Assembly: GCF_001895925.1 (NCBI RefSeq)
Contig: NZ_MPPI01000006.1
Location: forward strand, 143,710-207,709
Source: Phormidesmis priestleyi ULC007
GTDB taxonomy: Bacteria; Cyanobacteriota; Cyanobacteriia; Leptolyngbyales; Leptolyngbyaceae
Direction of reading: 5' to 3'
Length of the DNA: 64,000 nucleotides
Shown here: piece after piece, positions 9,006 through 17,903 of the stretch
Numbering within the stretch: the stretch's first letter is position 1
How the letters are laid out: every line of letters begins with the position of its first letter
The notes under the pieces: model-generated
Told to the model about the DNA's origin: nothing
Seen by the model: only the letters and a program-made list of their open reading frames with translations
Database searches by the model: none
Made by a program: the position numbers and the translations under genes

Positions 9006-10454
9006 ATGATGTCGATCGTCTATCAAGGAGCTATCAACGGGAGTGATGACATGTTTGAATCGGGACAGGTTCTGCAAACGCGGTATCAACTCCAGCATCG
9101 GCTAGGACGATCTCCCCAAGGGCGACAAACTTGGTTAGCCACAGATTCAGCCACAAACCCCCCAGAAGCTGTCATCCTCAAGCTTTTGGTATTCACTGAA
9201 ATGCAATGGCATGATTTGAGGTTGTTTGAACGAGAGGCTCAAGTTCTAAAGAATCTAGATCATCCTCGAATTCCGCGATATCGAGGCTACTTTTTAGTGG
9301 AGCAACAGCCCCATTCACAACTGTGTTGGTGGGGATTAGTCCAAGACTATATTCCAGGTCGATCGCTACAGGACTTGCTAGAACAAGGAACCCGATGGAG
9401 TGAACAAGAGGTTCGCCGGATTGCTGAAGACGGGTTGCAAATTCTCAACTATTTACATAGCTTAAGTCCTCCGGTTCTCCACCGGGACATTAAACCGAGT
9501 AATTTGATTTTGGATGATGCTCAACAGGTCTGGCTGGTTGATTTTGGGGCTGTACAAGATCAAGTTGCCGTTACAGGTGTATCGTTCACTGTTGTCGGAA
9601 CAGTTGGCTACGCGCCGCTAGAACAGTTTTGGGGAAGACCTGTTGCTTCTTCCGATCTTTATGCGTTGGGAGCAACGTTAATTCACTTACTGACTGGAGT
9701 CGCTCCTGCTGATTTGCCATACCGTGATTTAAGAATTCATTTTAGCGATCGCACCAGTACAAATTCTAGCTTTGTCAGTTGGATTGAGAAACTAACTGAA
9801 CCTGCCTTAGAAAAGCGATTTAGCAGTGTCAATGAAGCCCGCGAAGCACTGGAACACGGGATAGATTCTGAAATCACACCTGTCAGCGATAGAGTTCAGA
9901 CAGTTTGTTCTACCCAATCGAAAAAGATTCAATGCATCAGACCGCACATTGTGGTGAAGCAGACTTCTCCACAAATGCTGAAAATAAAAGTTCGTGAACC
10001 TTCGCCTAGCATCAATAATCGTGATCCTTTGTTTGTGTTCTATTCCGTTTGGGGTTTCACGACTTGTCTGTTGCTGCCATTTATTGGAGGAGCCTTCGCA
10101 TTCATCTTTGCGTTCATCCTGGCTTATCTTGTCTCGATCCGCATGATTCTATCGGAAGCCAGAAAAATAGATCCCGAAAATGCAAGTTCGATTCGGTTTG
10201 ATGCGGCAAGCGATCGTTTTGAGGTGACAACGCGATCGCGTTTCTCTGCAAGGCGAGAATCAGGGATAATCTCAGCGATTCGTTATCTTTCGATTACTTC
10301 GTCTCAAGTGTGTATCAACCAATATGCCTCATACACAGTTTGGGCAGTCACGATTCGAGCCAACCGAAACTACACAGTGAATTGGGGACTAACTGAAGAA
10401 GAGTGTATTTGGCTAGTGAACGAAATTCAGACTTGGCTTGACGCTAAAAAATAG
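9006..10454 (+). CDS. Hanks-type serine/threonine protein kinase, membrane-associated
   Basis: A 482-residue kinase. The catalytic domain (about residues 25-285) has the loop VLHRDIKPSNLIL and the magnesium motif VDFGAVQD. The glycine-rich loop is weak (LGRSPQGRQTW), while the lysine (VILKLL) is kept, so activity is likely but not certain. Two closely spaced membrane segments follow (about 345-382: VFYSVWGFTTCLLLPFIGG then AFIFAFILAYLVSIRMIL), with a roughly 95-residue C-terminal domain after them. An internal ATG at 9051 (MFESGQVLQTRYQL) places the kinase domain nearer the N-terminus and is an alternative start. It diverges from the AAA-like pair and faces the coiled-coil/toxin cluster. Its targets are unknown. 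Confidence 0.88.
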   Translation: MMSIVYQGAINGSDDMFESGQVLQTRYQLQHRLGRSPQGRQTWLATDSATNPPEAVILKLLVFTEMQWHDLRLFEREAQVLKNLDHPRIPRYRGYFLVEQQPHSQLCWWGLVQDYIPGRSLQDLLEQGTRWSEQEVRRIAEDGLQILNYLHSLSPPVLHRDIKPSNLILDDAQQVWLVDFGAVQDQVAVTGVSFTVVGTVGYAPLEQFWGRPVASSDLYALGATLIHLLTGVAPADLPYRDLRIHFSDRTSTNSSFVSWIEKLTEPALEKRFSSVNEAREALEHGIDSEITPVSDRVQTVCSTQSKKIQCIRPHIVVKQTSPQMLKIKVREPSPSINNRDPLFVFYSVWGFTTCLLLPFIGGAFAFIFAFILAYLVSIRMILSEARKIDPENASSIRFDAASDRFEVTTRSRFSARRESGIISAIRYLSITSSQVCINQYASYTVWAVTIRANRNYTVNWGLTEEECIWLVNEIQTWLDAKK

Positions 10455-10564
10455 TAGACCTCCGGCGTGAATCAAAATTTGTCCTCCTCACGAAGTGGGG
10501 CGAAGCCCTCGCCCAAGTTTAGGAGAGGGATTTAAGGTGAGGGAAGATTCGTGCAAGAGGTTTA
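10455..10564. repeat. Degenerate inverted-repeat element
   Basis: TAGACCTCCGGCGTGAATC at 10455 and GATTCGTGCAAGAGGTTTA at 10546-10564 pair in inverted orientation at 14 of 19 positions. They resemble the perfect ends of the element at 2105-2418. The interior carries a GGAGAGGGATTTAAGGTGAGGG-like stretch. It begins immediately after the kinase stop codon and is probably an old, shortened relative of the 2.1 kb element. Confidence 0.5.
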
Positions 10565-10997
10565 GTGTTAATCAGAGCAGTTAAGGGCAGATACCTCAAC
10601 CTCAACTGCTCTGTACTGCTCCTGTTCAAAGCCTCAATACCTATATATTCTTTCAATAGAGCGCAAGATGGCACTAGGTTTAGAACACATCACCCTTGCT
10701 GACGGCTCTACAGGTGAGCCAGCCTACGATCGTATTCCCAACCTTTCACTGTTTAGATAAATTGTAAACTTTTGCAGTAATCTGCACTTTGAGATCTGAG
10801 GAGATAACAGAGGTTAATCAAATTACTTTCTAGAAAAATAAGAAACGGTTTGGAGGCGCTGCATAACTGAATCGCGATCGACGTGTAGTAAGTTGGGGCT
10901 GATAAAAGAACAGCTTCTCCAGGCAATCGTCCAGTTTTCATAGGTTACGAACGACCATTCCTCGTCTTTTCATTCTGTTAGGAGTCGGGTTCACACT
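10565..10997. other. Long leader upstream of the coiled-coil/toxin cluster
   Basis: No convincing gene lies in this stretch. GAGCAGTT (10571) and AACTGCTC (about 10600) can form an 8-bp stem around a GGGCAGATA box. An ATG at 10668 opens a 30-codon frame ending at 10760 with no recognisable product and no good ribosome site. Before the first gene, TTAGGAGTC lies at 10979-10987 and supplies its ribosome binding site. The length suggests that the promoter of the downstream operon is here, but no clear -10/-35 pair was found. Confidence 0.35.
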
Positions 10998-11885
10998 ATG
11001 TCAGACATCAATGCCTTAATTGACGAAAATTTAGAGCGGATGCAAGTGCTTTCTCAAGAAGCAGATACCGCTTTAACCGAAGTGAATCAACTAGAACAGC
11101 TTGCAACTGACTTAGTTGCAAACCTCGCTGAGAAAGAACAAGCGGTGTTCTCAGGGTTTGAAACGATCGGCAGTCAACTAGCAGAGTTGGATCAGAAGTT
11201 GGAAACGGAACTACAAACTACGAAAGAAGATCTTGGTGAGCTACGACAAAAGGCAGAAGGAATTGAGGATCAACTTGAACAATTTGCCAATCAGATTCAA
11301 ACTCAGTTGGGCGACTTGAAAACCCGTGCTGAAGAAATGCTGACAGAGGTCGAGTCGAAAGCGGGGGAAATTCAACAAGATTTGGATCAGTTAACTCAGC
11401 AGGCGCAGGGATTTGAAGCGGATGTGGATGGCTTGGAAGATGAGGCAGTTCAAGGTGTTGAGGAATTGGGGAACACCGTTGAAACCGCTAAAGGCGAATT
11501 TGAGAGTCGCAGAACTAACTTAATGGAAGGATTCAACTCGCTCTCGCAAGAAGTGGGCGAAAAGCTGCAAACCTTACAGCAGGATTTTGACCATTTAGTG
11601 CAGGAGAGTAGCACTCAACTAAGTCAGATAGATACAGCGCTAACCACGTCTGCCAATGAAGCGATGACTGCAATTCAAGAGAAGTTTAACGAGATTGGCG
11701 GTGAAATTACGACTTCTGCCCAGAAGTTAGCGACGGCTCTTGCCAACACGGGTGAGGCGGGAACTGATGACTGTGAGCGCATGAATGACAAGTTTGGTGA
11801 GGCGATCGATCGCTCTGGTGATGCAGTTTCTGTGATTCAGGAAATCGTGCCAGTGCTGGAAGACGTTGAAGAAGAACTCGGTTAA
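10998..11885 (+). CDS. Acidic coiled-coil protein 1 of the cluster
   Basis: A 295-residue, strongly acidic, almost entirely helical protein rich in Q, E, L and A, without signal peptide or membrane helix. Heptad patterns run through most of its length (e.g. LAELDQKLETELQTTKEDL). Near the C-terminus a short DDCERMNDKFGEA segment contains its only cysteine. No family could be assigned; sequence of this type superficially resembles apolipoprotein-like or chemoreceptor-like coiled coils by composition only. A good Shine-Dalgarno (TTAGGAG) precedes the ATG. It is the first of four such genes that bracket the toxin-immunity pair, with a 26-bp gap to the next, so it may be a structural or carrier component of the same system. 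Confidence 0.75.
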   Translation: MSDINALIDENLERMQVLSQEADTALTEVNQLEQLATDLVANLAEKEQAVFSGFETIGSQLAELDQKLETELQTTKEDLGELRQKAEGIEDQLEQFANQIQTQLGDLKTRAEEMLTEVESKAGEIQQDLDQLTQQAQGFEADVDGLEDEAVQGVEELGNTVETAKGEFESRRTNLMEGFNSLSQEVGEKLQTLQQDFDHLVQESSTQLSQIDTALTTSANEAMTAIQEKFNEIGGEITTSAQKLATALANTGEAGTDDCERMNDKFGEAIDRSGDAVSVIQEIVPVLEDVEEELG

Positions 11886-11911
11886 CTATTCAGCTTAAAC
11901 GGAGATGAACT

Positions 11912-12895
11912 ATGTCAGAAGTTGTAGAGCTTAATCAAAATGTTGAGGAGACTACTGAGAGTTTGGAGCGATTGTCGGGTGTGCTTGAGCAAGTCAGCAC
12001 ACAGTTAAAGGATGCATGTTCGGAGGTGGAATCGGAAAGCGATGCTCTGAGTCAGGGGAATGAAATCGAAGCTCATCTAGATGCGCTAGAGCAGAGTTTG
12101 CAGCAGGCAGAAGACACGCTAGAAGGGGCGGAGTCGGAAGTCATTCAGGAGTTGGGTGAGTGGCAACAGGCGGTGACGGAAGCTACAAATGGATTGGAGG
12201 AAGGTGGGGGGGCGATCGCCGAACTTCAGGACGGGTTTCAAGAAGTGGCAAATGCCATCCCAGAATTTGAGGCAGAAGCCGCCGAAGTTGAGCAAGCACT
12301 GGCTCAGACAGCAGATGCGATTAGTCAACTAGAGGAGTCGCTGACCCAATCGATCGAGGAGACACGGCAGGCGTTTCAAACCCTAGATCAAGGGCTTTCA
12401 GAGTTTCAGCAGCAAGTTGAGCCACTATCCGAACTGGACAGCGATTTGGACGAATTGATCACTGACATTACTGAGACTCATCGGGAGGAAATTGAAACAG
12501 GTTTCAGTGAACTCAGTGAAGATCTGCGTCAAGAGCAAACCAGCGAAATTCAAACGACGGCTGATAGTTGCGAAACCAGCCTGAGAGAACAGTTTGAAAC
12601 GTTTAGTAAGGAAGCCGAAGATTTAGCCGATCAGTACGAACAGGATGTTTCAGAGGTGATTTCTGACTTGGCGGATGAGTGCGAGAACGAGTATAAAACC
12701 AGGATTGAAGAAGCTGTGAATGATGTTGTAGACAGTGCAACTGATGAACTGATCAGCGAAGTGAACGAAGCTAATACTTCATTTGAGGATGGCTTGTCTG
12801 TCGCAAATGAGATCAAACCGATCGTTCATGACATCGTTACGGCTGGAAATGTTTTGGTGGCTGCTGATGAAATGGTTAAAGAGATGGTTGGTTAA
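11912..12895 (+). CDS. Acidic coiled-coil protein 2 of the cluster
   Basis: A 327-residue acidic helical protein (many E and Q, very few aromatic residues), similar in style to its upstream neighbour but not an obvious duplicate. Predicted heptads cover most of the chain; the C-terminal 45 residues (NEIKPIVHDIVTAGNVLVAADE) are more hydrophobic. Three cysteines are spread along the sequence. No signal peptide. GGAGATGAACT lies just before the ATG. The gene is 26 bp after coiled-coil gene 1 and 63 bp before the toxin gene, suggesting co-transcription. Function unknown; adaptor, scaffold or chaperone for the adjacent effector are possibilities. Confidence 0.75.
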   Translation: MSEVVELNQNVEETTESLERLSGVLEQVSTQLKDACSEVESESDALSQGNEIEAHLDALEQSLQQAEDTLEGAESEVIQELGEWQQAVTEATNGLEEGGGAIAELQDGFQEVANAIPEFEAEAAEVEQALAQTADAISQLEESLTQSIEETRQAFQTLDQGLSEFQQQVEPLSELDSDLDELITDITETHREEIETGFSELSEDLRQEQTSEIQTTADSCETSLREQFETFSKEAEDLADQYEQDVSEVISDLADECENEYKTRIEEAVNDVVDSATDELISEVNEANTSFEDGLSVANEIKPIVHDIVTAGNVLVAADEMVKEMVG

Positions 12896-12958
12896 GCGAT
12901 CGTTGTGGATTGAGTAGCGATCGTGCCAGTTCAATGTTGTCTATTTCAGTAAACCATC

Positions 12959-13915
12959 ATGAGTGCAGCAGATTTAATAGCTCGTATTGATGCAGCGAGG
13001 GGCGATCGACAGAGGGCAAGTGACCTGTTGGCAGAAGCCCGTGGGATGTCTGAACCCCAACCAGAACCTCCACAAGAAGGATTGCCTGACACACTCATTG
13101 ATATTGTTCAAGGTGACTTTGATTGGGGTGATGGTCGCGATGTCGGAGGACTTTTTGGGGAAGTTCTCGGTGGTGCATTAGGTGGATCACTGGGTACTAG
13201 AGGAGGTGTCGCTCTCGGCGGACTCATTGGACCAGTTGCAGCGGTTGCTGGAGGAATTATTTTAGGAGGTGTTGGACACATAGTTGGAAGTGAAGGTGGA
13301 AGAGCACTTGGAGGTGAGCTTGGAGAAGAGATTGAAGATTTACTTGAAGGCAGAGGGTTTGGGACTGGAGATGAAAATTCTGAGGGCGCAATACCAGCAC
13401 CACGAACTGGAGATCCAGTACCAGTACCAGTAATAGGTGATCGAGTGCCGGGGCTACCGACATCACATTATGGAGAATCTCGCGATCAAACGCCTACGAA
13501 CCCCAGCAACACCAAAGCTAGAGAATACGATGCAAAAGTTAATGGCAATGACACAGGTTTGGTTGTTTACCTAGACAATCCTAACTCCGGAAGATCTGAC
13601 AAAGACAATCCTAACTTTGGAATGGGGGATACAGAGTTTGATTGGGTAGAGTATGGACCAAATGGTAAAATAACGCTTCTAGACGCTAAGTATGCAGGTG
13701 ACAGTGGCTACTACGCAAACTACCCGCAAGGAAGTGTAGCGCAAGCACAAAAGCAAATTTTAGCAATGGCGAACAGTGGTATTGACCATGAAAAGATACG
13801 AATAGAGTGGCGTGTGTCTACTAAAGAAGCACAGCAGGCACTACAGGCTAAGTTTAAGGAAAAAAGTATAGATGATAAGCTCATTACCGTTGAGTATTAC
13901 CCTGAGGAAGAGTAG
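12959..13915 (+). CDS. Polymorphic toxin: glycine-zipper protein with C-terminal REase-fold nuclease
   Basis: A 318-residue protein in three parts. Residues 1-40 are a short helical, proline-ended head. Residues about 55-125 are extremely glycine-rich with small hydrophobics (GGLFGEVLGGALGGSLGTRG), a glycine-zipper type membrane-inserting segment. After a PVPVPV linker, residues about 180-318 resemble the Tox-REase-5 nuclease domain: EFDWVEY, then LLDAKY (the D...DxK metal site of restriction endonucleases, about 226-243), a helix with AQAQKQILAM, and the closing IEWRVSTKEAQQAL. That layout is known for secreted polymorphic toxins whose C-terminus cuts nucleic acid. No signal peptide is visible. 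The next gene begins at the base after the stop, as expected for its immunity gene. The cassette has no full GCGATCGC site. Confidence 0.72.
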   Translation: MSAADLIARIDAARGDRQRASDLLAEARGMSEPQPEPPQEGLPDTLIDIVQGDFDWGDGRDVGGLFGEVLGGALGGSLGTRGGVALGGLIGPVAAVAGGIILGGVGHIVGSEGGRALGGELGEEIEDLLEGRGFGTGDENSEGAIPAPRTGDPVPVPVIGDRVPGLPTSHYGESRDQTPTNPSNTKAREYDAKVNGNDTGLVVYLDNPNSGRSDKDNPNFGMGDTEFDWVEYGPNGKITLLDAKYAGDSGYYANYPQGSVAQAQKQILAMANSGIDHEKIRIEWRVSTKEAQQALQAKFKEKSIDDKLITVEYYPEEE

Positions 13916-14638
13916 GTGGAAAAAATGGTTGATTACGTTGTCAGAATCCTTTCCTTTTGCCCTCAGAAGGTGGATATAGTCCATTCAGTACTAGCTTGCC
14001 CTGAGGTAGACAGATTGATTTTTCCAGCAGTACTTTACACCGGAAATGATAGTACTATCCCGATAAACTCTGCCGATCAATTTAATATTGCATCTGTATC
14101 TAAAGAACTTGTCAGGATGCCGGATGCACAAAAAGTAGAGCAGCTTGATGATGATCAAACCCTTGTTATTGCTGAATTGCGTGGAGAAAATAATATTGAG
14201 TTTTCTAGCACTATTAACTTAGTACAATCCCCTACACCCAATGTTATTAACTTAAGGTTTTCAAGCGAACATTTACAGTCTGAGGCTCTTACGCTTTCAA
14301 ATCTCAAGAAATTGTTTTCTGAGCTTATCTCAGTTTTTCAAGCTGATCATGCCTCTATCTACGATCGTAAATCCATTCATCGATCAAAACATCCTAAGTA
14401 TCTCAGGACAGCTAACTTTAGATCTTACCCAATTGAGATGGAGTGGCTCACTTACTTTGGACCACAAATGATTGAGCTTCTAGGGCACGAACGATTTACA
14501 AACTTACACACCTGCGTAGAAAAATATGATTTGCACGGAGGAACTATGGTGATTCTTCAGGAAGATCCATTTGATGAGGATAATCCTCAGCATCAGGAAC
14601 GTCGAATCCAGGCAGAACGCGAGCTTCACTTGAGCTAG
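13916..14638 (+). CDS. Probable immunity protein for the nuclease toxin (Imm52-like)
   Basis: A 240-residue, soluble, non-secreted protein that starts with GTG directly after the toxin stop codon; an in-frame ATG at 13925 is an alternative. The second half contains EWLTYFGPQMIELLG (about 178-192), and the end has HGGTMVILQEDPFDEDN. These features recall immunity family Imm52, which is known as a partner of Tox-REase-5 toxins. The family assignment is tentative and made from memory of that pattern; position supports it more strongly than sequence. It should bind and block the nuclease in the producing cell. Codon use is AT-richer than in surrounding genes, hinting at horizontal acquisition with the toxin. 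Confidence 0.6.
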   Translation: MEKMVDYVVRILSFCPQKVDIVHSVLACPEVDRLIFPAVLYTGNDSTIPINSADQFNIASVSKELVRMPDAQKVEQLDDDQTLVIAELRGENNIEFSSTINLVQSPTPNVINLRFSSEHLQSEALTLSNLKKLFSELISVFQADHASIYDRKSIHRSKHPKYLRTANFRSYPIEMEWLTYFGPQMIELLGHERFTNLHTCVEKYDLHGGTMVILQEDPFDEDNPQHQERRIQAERELHLS

Positions 14639-14766
14639 TAGGGTGGCAGTGCCCACTTTATTGAAAATCTTCCGTGTCAGAAGGCGAGCTATCAAGTTTA
14701 GAACACGACGGTTTCATTTCAGAACAAGAATCTTTCCGTCCAGAAGTCAAAGTAAGGTAGTCAAAT

Positions 14767-15687
14767 ATGAGTGATACAACCAGTTCGTTAGAACAACTAG
14801 CCACAGATGTGCCAGAGAAAATGAATCTCTTGGTTCAGGAACTATCGGCAGTTCAGGAAGAAGTAGATGGACTAGAAACCCATCTGGATGATATGAACGA
14901 CAAAGTAGCAGATTTGCTGAGTCAGGTTGAAACGGCGTTAGATGGTTTGCATACAGAACTGTCGAATCAGCGATCGCAACTCACCGAAGAAGTGTCATCG
15001 TTAGACGGTGAATTTGAATCTTTGAAGAGTGAAGTTTCAACCGCACAGGATGAGTTAGCGACAGAGCTTCAAGAAGCGCAAGGAAAGCTGACAGAACTCA
15101 AAGGTAATCTAGAAGAGGGGCAAAATTCGATTGGAACAGCGGGGCAAAATGCTGTAACGATGCTGAGTCAGGCACACGGCAAAGTGCAATCTAGCCAAGA
15201 ACAGTTAGATGGTGTAGTGGATGCGATCGCCCAAGAAATCCAGGAAGTTCAACAGGGTATCGAAACCGCAAAGACTACGCTCACCAGTCAAGTTAATCAG
15301 CTTACCGATGAACTCGATCAGGCACAGAAAGAAGTAGACAGTAAAGTTCAGGAAGTAGTAGATGCTTTCACCGACATTGAAGAACTGAATACTCAACTGA
15401 CTGATATTCAGGACAAAGCGGTGAGGACACAACTCGACGGATTGTTAGACACCGCTAAACAGGACGTTGAAACCTTGCAATCAACTGTTGAAAGCGCGAT
15501 CGACCCCGTTGTAGAAGCCATTCGCGGCTTAAGTGATGATCTATCGGATGTTGAGGGAGAAATCTCCTCAAAGCGCGAGGAGTTAGATGCTCAGTTTGAC
15601 GAACTCAAAGAACTCATTGAACCGCTGAAAAAGGGTGTCGATGATGCTCGTGAATTGGCAGACAAACTTGCGCTTCCGTGGGCATAG
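14767..15687 (+). CDS. Acidic coiled-coil protein 3 of the cluster
   Basis: A 306-residue acidic, helix-forming protein without cysteine, signal peptide or membrane segment. Long heptad stretches (e.g. LQEAQGKLTELKGNLEEGQ) suggest a rod. It ends with a proline-containing tail ADKLALPWA. The 128-bp gap before it, after the immunity gene, is the widest in the cluster and may hold a secondary promoter; a Shine-Dalgarno (AAGGTAG) is 6-12 bp before the ATG. Similar in size and composition to the other three coiled-coil proteins, so probably an ancient paralogue or functional equivalent. No known family recognised. Confidence 0.75.
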   Translation: MSDTTSSLEQLATDVPEKMNLLVQELSAVQEEVDGLETHLDDMNDKVADLLSQVETALDGLHTELSNQRSQLTEEVSSLDGEFESLKSEVSTAQDELATELQEAQGKLTELKGNLEEGQNSIGTAGQNAVTMLSQAHGKVQSSQEQLDGVVDAIAQEIQEVQQGIETAKTTLTSQVNQLTDELDQAQKEVDSKVQEVVDAFTDIEELNTQLTDIQDKAVRTQLDGLLDTAKQDVETLQSTVESAIDPVVEAIRGLSDDLSDVEGEISSKREELDAQFDELKELIEPLKKGVDDARELADKLALPWA

Positions 15688-15735
15688 AGTTTGAGTTAGA
15701 GGCGAAAACCCTATTAGTGATTAGGAGATAAGTCG

Positions 15736-16626
15736 ATGGCAGATTTTCAAAGTGCGGCAGCGGAAACAACCGGGAAGTTGTCTGTTTTACTCGATGAAGT
15801 AGATCAAACTCACACTCAGTTGCAAACCACAAAAACAGAACTAACAAACTTCAAACAGCAGCTTGAAGAAGCTTGGACTAAATTTAGCGATCAGGCACAG
15901 TCACTTCTAGAACAAGTCACCACCAGCAAGAGTGAACTAACGGCTGAGGCAGATTCTGTCGAACAAACGATCGCCCAACTCAAGCAAAAGATTGATACCG
16001 TGCAGCAGGAGTTAGTGCAGGAGTTGGAAGATACGAAAGGAGCGATCGCTGCCGTTGATGACAAATTAAATGAACTAACTCCTGAGTTAGAAGGAGACTT
16101 GCAAGAAGCTGAGAGCGCACTCAACCATTTAGACGAGAAAGACATTGGCACCGAGCTAGAACAGGCAGTGACACAAACCCTGCAAGAGCTTCAAACAGTT
16201 AATGGCGACCTGCAAGGATTTCAAGCTGAACTCAATCAACAGACCGAATCTTTTGAAGGGTTCATTTCAGATCAAGCTGTTCCGGCAATTACCAGCAGTG
16301 CTACTGGTTTAACCGATCATTTAGATAGCATCGTTGATCAGTTTAACGATCAAATTCAAGCAGTAGGAGATGGCGTTGAACAGTCAATTCAAGGATTGAT
16401 GGAGCAGGTAGGACAGGGACAGGAAACTCTGTTCGATCAGCTTGAAGACAATGCCCAACAGCTAGAAGAACTCATGGGTAAGCTAAACACTGCCGTTGAG
16501 ACTGCCAGTTCCAGCGTGGTTGATGCAGGTCGCACAGTAGTAGACGGTACAGAATTAACCAATGACGGTTGTAAAACAGCGATTCAGTTGCTATCAGACG
16601 CTAAGGAATCGCTGGAAAAACTTTAG
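15736..16626 (+). CDS. Acidic coiled-coil protein 4 of the cluster
   Basis: A 296-residue acidic coiled-coil protein. Its tail (DGTELTNDGCKTAIQLL...) holds a single cysteine in a position like that of coiled-coil protein 1, where DDCERMND occurs near the end. These two are therefore the most likely direct paralogues of the set. The gene follows protein 3 by 48 bp with an AGGAGAT ribosome site and precedes the export protein gene by 52 bp. Because an outer-membrane export gene follows, secretion or envelope localisation of the coiled-coil proteins is conceivable, but no export signal can be seen in them. Confidence 0.75.
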   Translation: MADFQSAAAETTGKLSVLLDEVDQTHTQLQTTKTELTNFKQQLEEAWTKFSDQAQSLLEQVTTSKSELTAEADSVEQTIAQLKQKIDTVQQELVQELEDTKGAIAAVDDKLNELTPELEGDLQEAESALNHLDEKDIGTELEQAVTQTLQELQTVNGDLQGFQAELNQQTESFEGFISDQAVPAITSSATGLTDHLDSIVDQFNDQIQAVGDGVEQSIQGLMEQVGQGQETLFDQLEDNAQQLEELMGKLNTAVETASSSVVDAGRTVVDGTELTNDGCKTAIQLLSDAKESLEKL

Positions 16627-16678
16627 CGTTTGTCGATCGCAAAAATGACTTCACCTCGATCGCTAAAGGGTTGCCATC

Positions 16679-17887
16679 ATGAACAACACAATTTTTCGCC
16701 ACCTTCACTCGCCTATTGTAGACGCTCAAGCGCTACTTCGGATTTTGCCCTTCTCCTGCCTTCTGTGGGGACTGAGTGCAACAAGTTTCACTCTATCCGC
16801 AGTTAGTCAAGAACAGTCAGAAAACAAACCCATTGAGATCACGGCTCCTGACTACCTTCGGACTTCAGACCTACTCAGGAAACTAAGGCAGGAGTTTGGC
16901 GATCGCACCGACTCAAACCCTTCAGAGCAGGCAGAATTTAGTACTTATCGTTTAGGCCCCGGAGACGCTATTTCTGCTAACGTTTCACCCCGTGGGAAAG
17001 ACTACAACTTTAATGCAACATTAGATTGGGCTGGTAATATTTCAGTGCCCTTAATCGGAGTCCTGTCTCTAAAAGATCTGACCCTGGAACAAGCTCAGGA
17101 AAAGATTCGGACTAGTTTAGCTGAGTATTTGGTGAATCCTCAAGTTGGATTAGTTTTAGCAAGTACTAGACCCGTCAAAGTCATGGTCACGGGTGAAGTT
17201 GTGAAGCCTGGATTTTATCCTTTACAAGATCCTCGACTTCCGGCTGCCTTAATTGAAGCAGGTGGCACGACTCGCCTTGCTGATTTGAGGACAGTGCAGG
17301 TGCGACGACGATCGGGGAACAAGTCATCACAAGAGCAGCAAATTGACCTCTACACGCCACTGCTCAAAGGCAGCGAATTACCCGATTTGCGGTTAGTCGA
17401 TGGCGATGTAGTTGCAATCTCCGCCTTAGCTCCTGAGAAAGCAAACGAGTACGATCGCAACTTAATTGCGGGTGTCAATGTGGCACAAAAAGAAATTACC
17501 ATTCGGGTTTTAGATTATTCCAGCGGTGTGAATCGAGTCCGTTTGCCCAACGGCAGCGATTTTGTGGATGCACTAACCTCGATTAAGCCAAACCTCAAAG
17601 ATACCAACTTGAAAAAGGTAAGTTTGGTTCGATTTGATCAAGCGCAAGGGAGAGCGATCGAAATCAAAATCAACGCTAGAGATGCTTTGAAGGGCGATTC
17701 CTCCCAGAATCCAATATTGGAAAATAATGACGTGATTGTGATCAATCGCAACCTGATTTCCAAAATCAATTATTTTCTCAATCAAGTAACGCAACCCTTC
17801 AAAGATACTTTAGGATTTCTGCTGTTCTTTGACACCGCAAGCAATGGTGTTAACAAAGTGTTTGGCTCTGAAAAAGAAGACCGTTGA
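16679..17887 (+). CDS. Polysaccharide export protein (OPX/Wza family)
   Basis: A 402-residue envelope protein. An N-terminal hydrophobic segment (about residues 20-40, LPFSCLLWGLSATSFTLSAV) serves as signal. The Poly_export domain starts at YRLGPGDAISANVSPRG (about 81-97) and continues through NISVPLIGVLSL; SLBB-type segments follow (VMVTGEVVKPGFYPL near 172-186). Family members form periplasmic or outer-membrane channels for capsule or exopolysaccharide together with a Wzc-type partner, encoded directly downstream. No glycosyltransferase, Wzx or Wzy gene is near, which is odd for an export locus and suggests a specialised use or that synthesis genes lie elsewhere. Confidence 0.9.
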   Translation: MNNTIFRHLHSPIVDAQALLRILPFSCLLWGLSATSFTLSAVSQEQSENKPIEITAPDYLRTSDLLRKLRQEFGDRTDSNPSEQAEFSTYRLGPGDAISANVSPRGKDYNFNATLDWAGNISVPLIGVLSLKDLTLEQAQEKIRTSLAEYLVNPQVGLVLASTRPVKVMVTGEVVKPGFYPLQDPRLPAALIEAGGTTRLADLRTVQVRRRSGNKSSQEQQIDLYTPLLKGSELPDLRLVDGDVVAISALAPEKANEYDRNLIAGVNVAQKEITIRVLDYSSGVNRVRLPNGSDFVDALTSIKPNLKDTNLKKVSLVRFDQAQGRAIEIKINARDALKGDSSQNPILENNDVIVINRNLISKINYFLNQVTQPFKDTLGFLLFFDTASNGVNKVFGSEKEDR

Positions 17888-17903
17888 AATCAGGGATAAA
17901 TCT

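Noticed and set aside
10668..10760. Thirty-codon frame upstream of the coiled-coil cluster
   Set aside because: No ribosome site, no recognisable sequence; mentioned only in the leader description.
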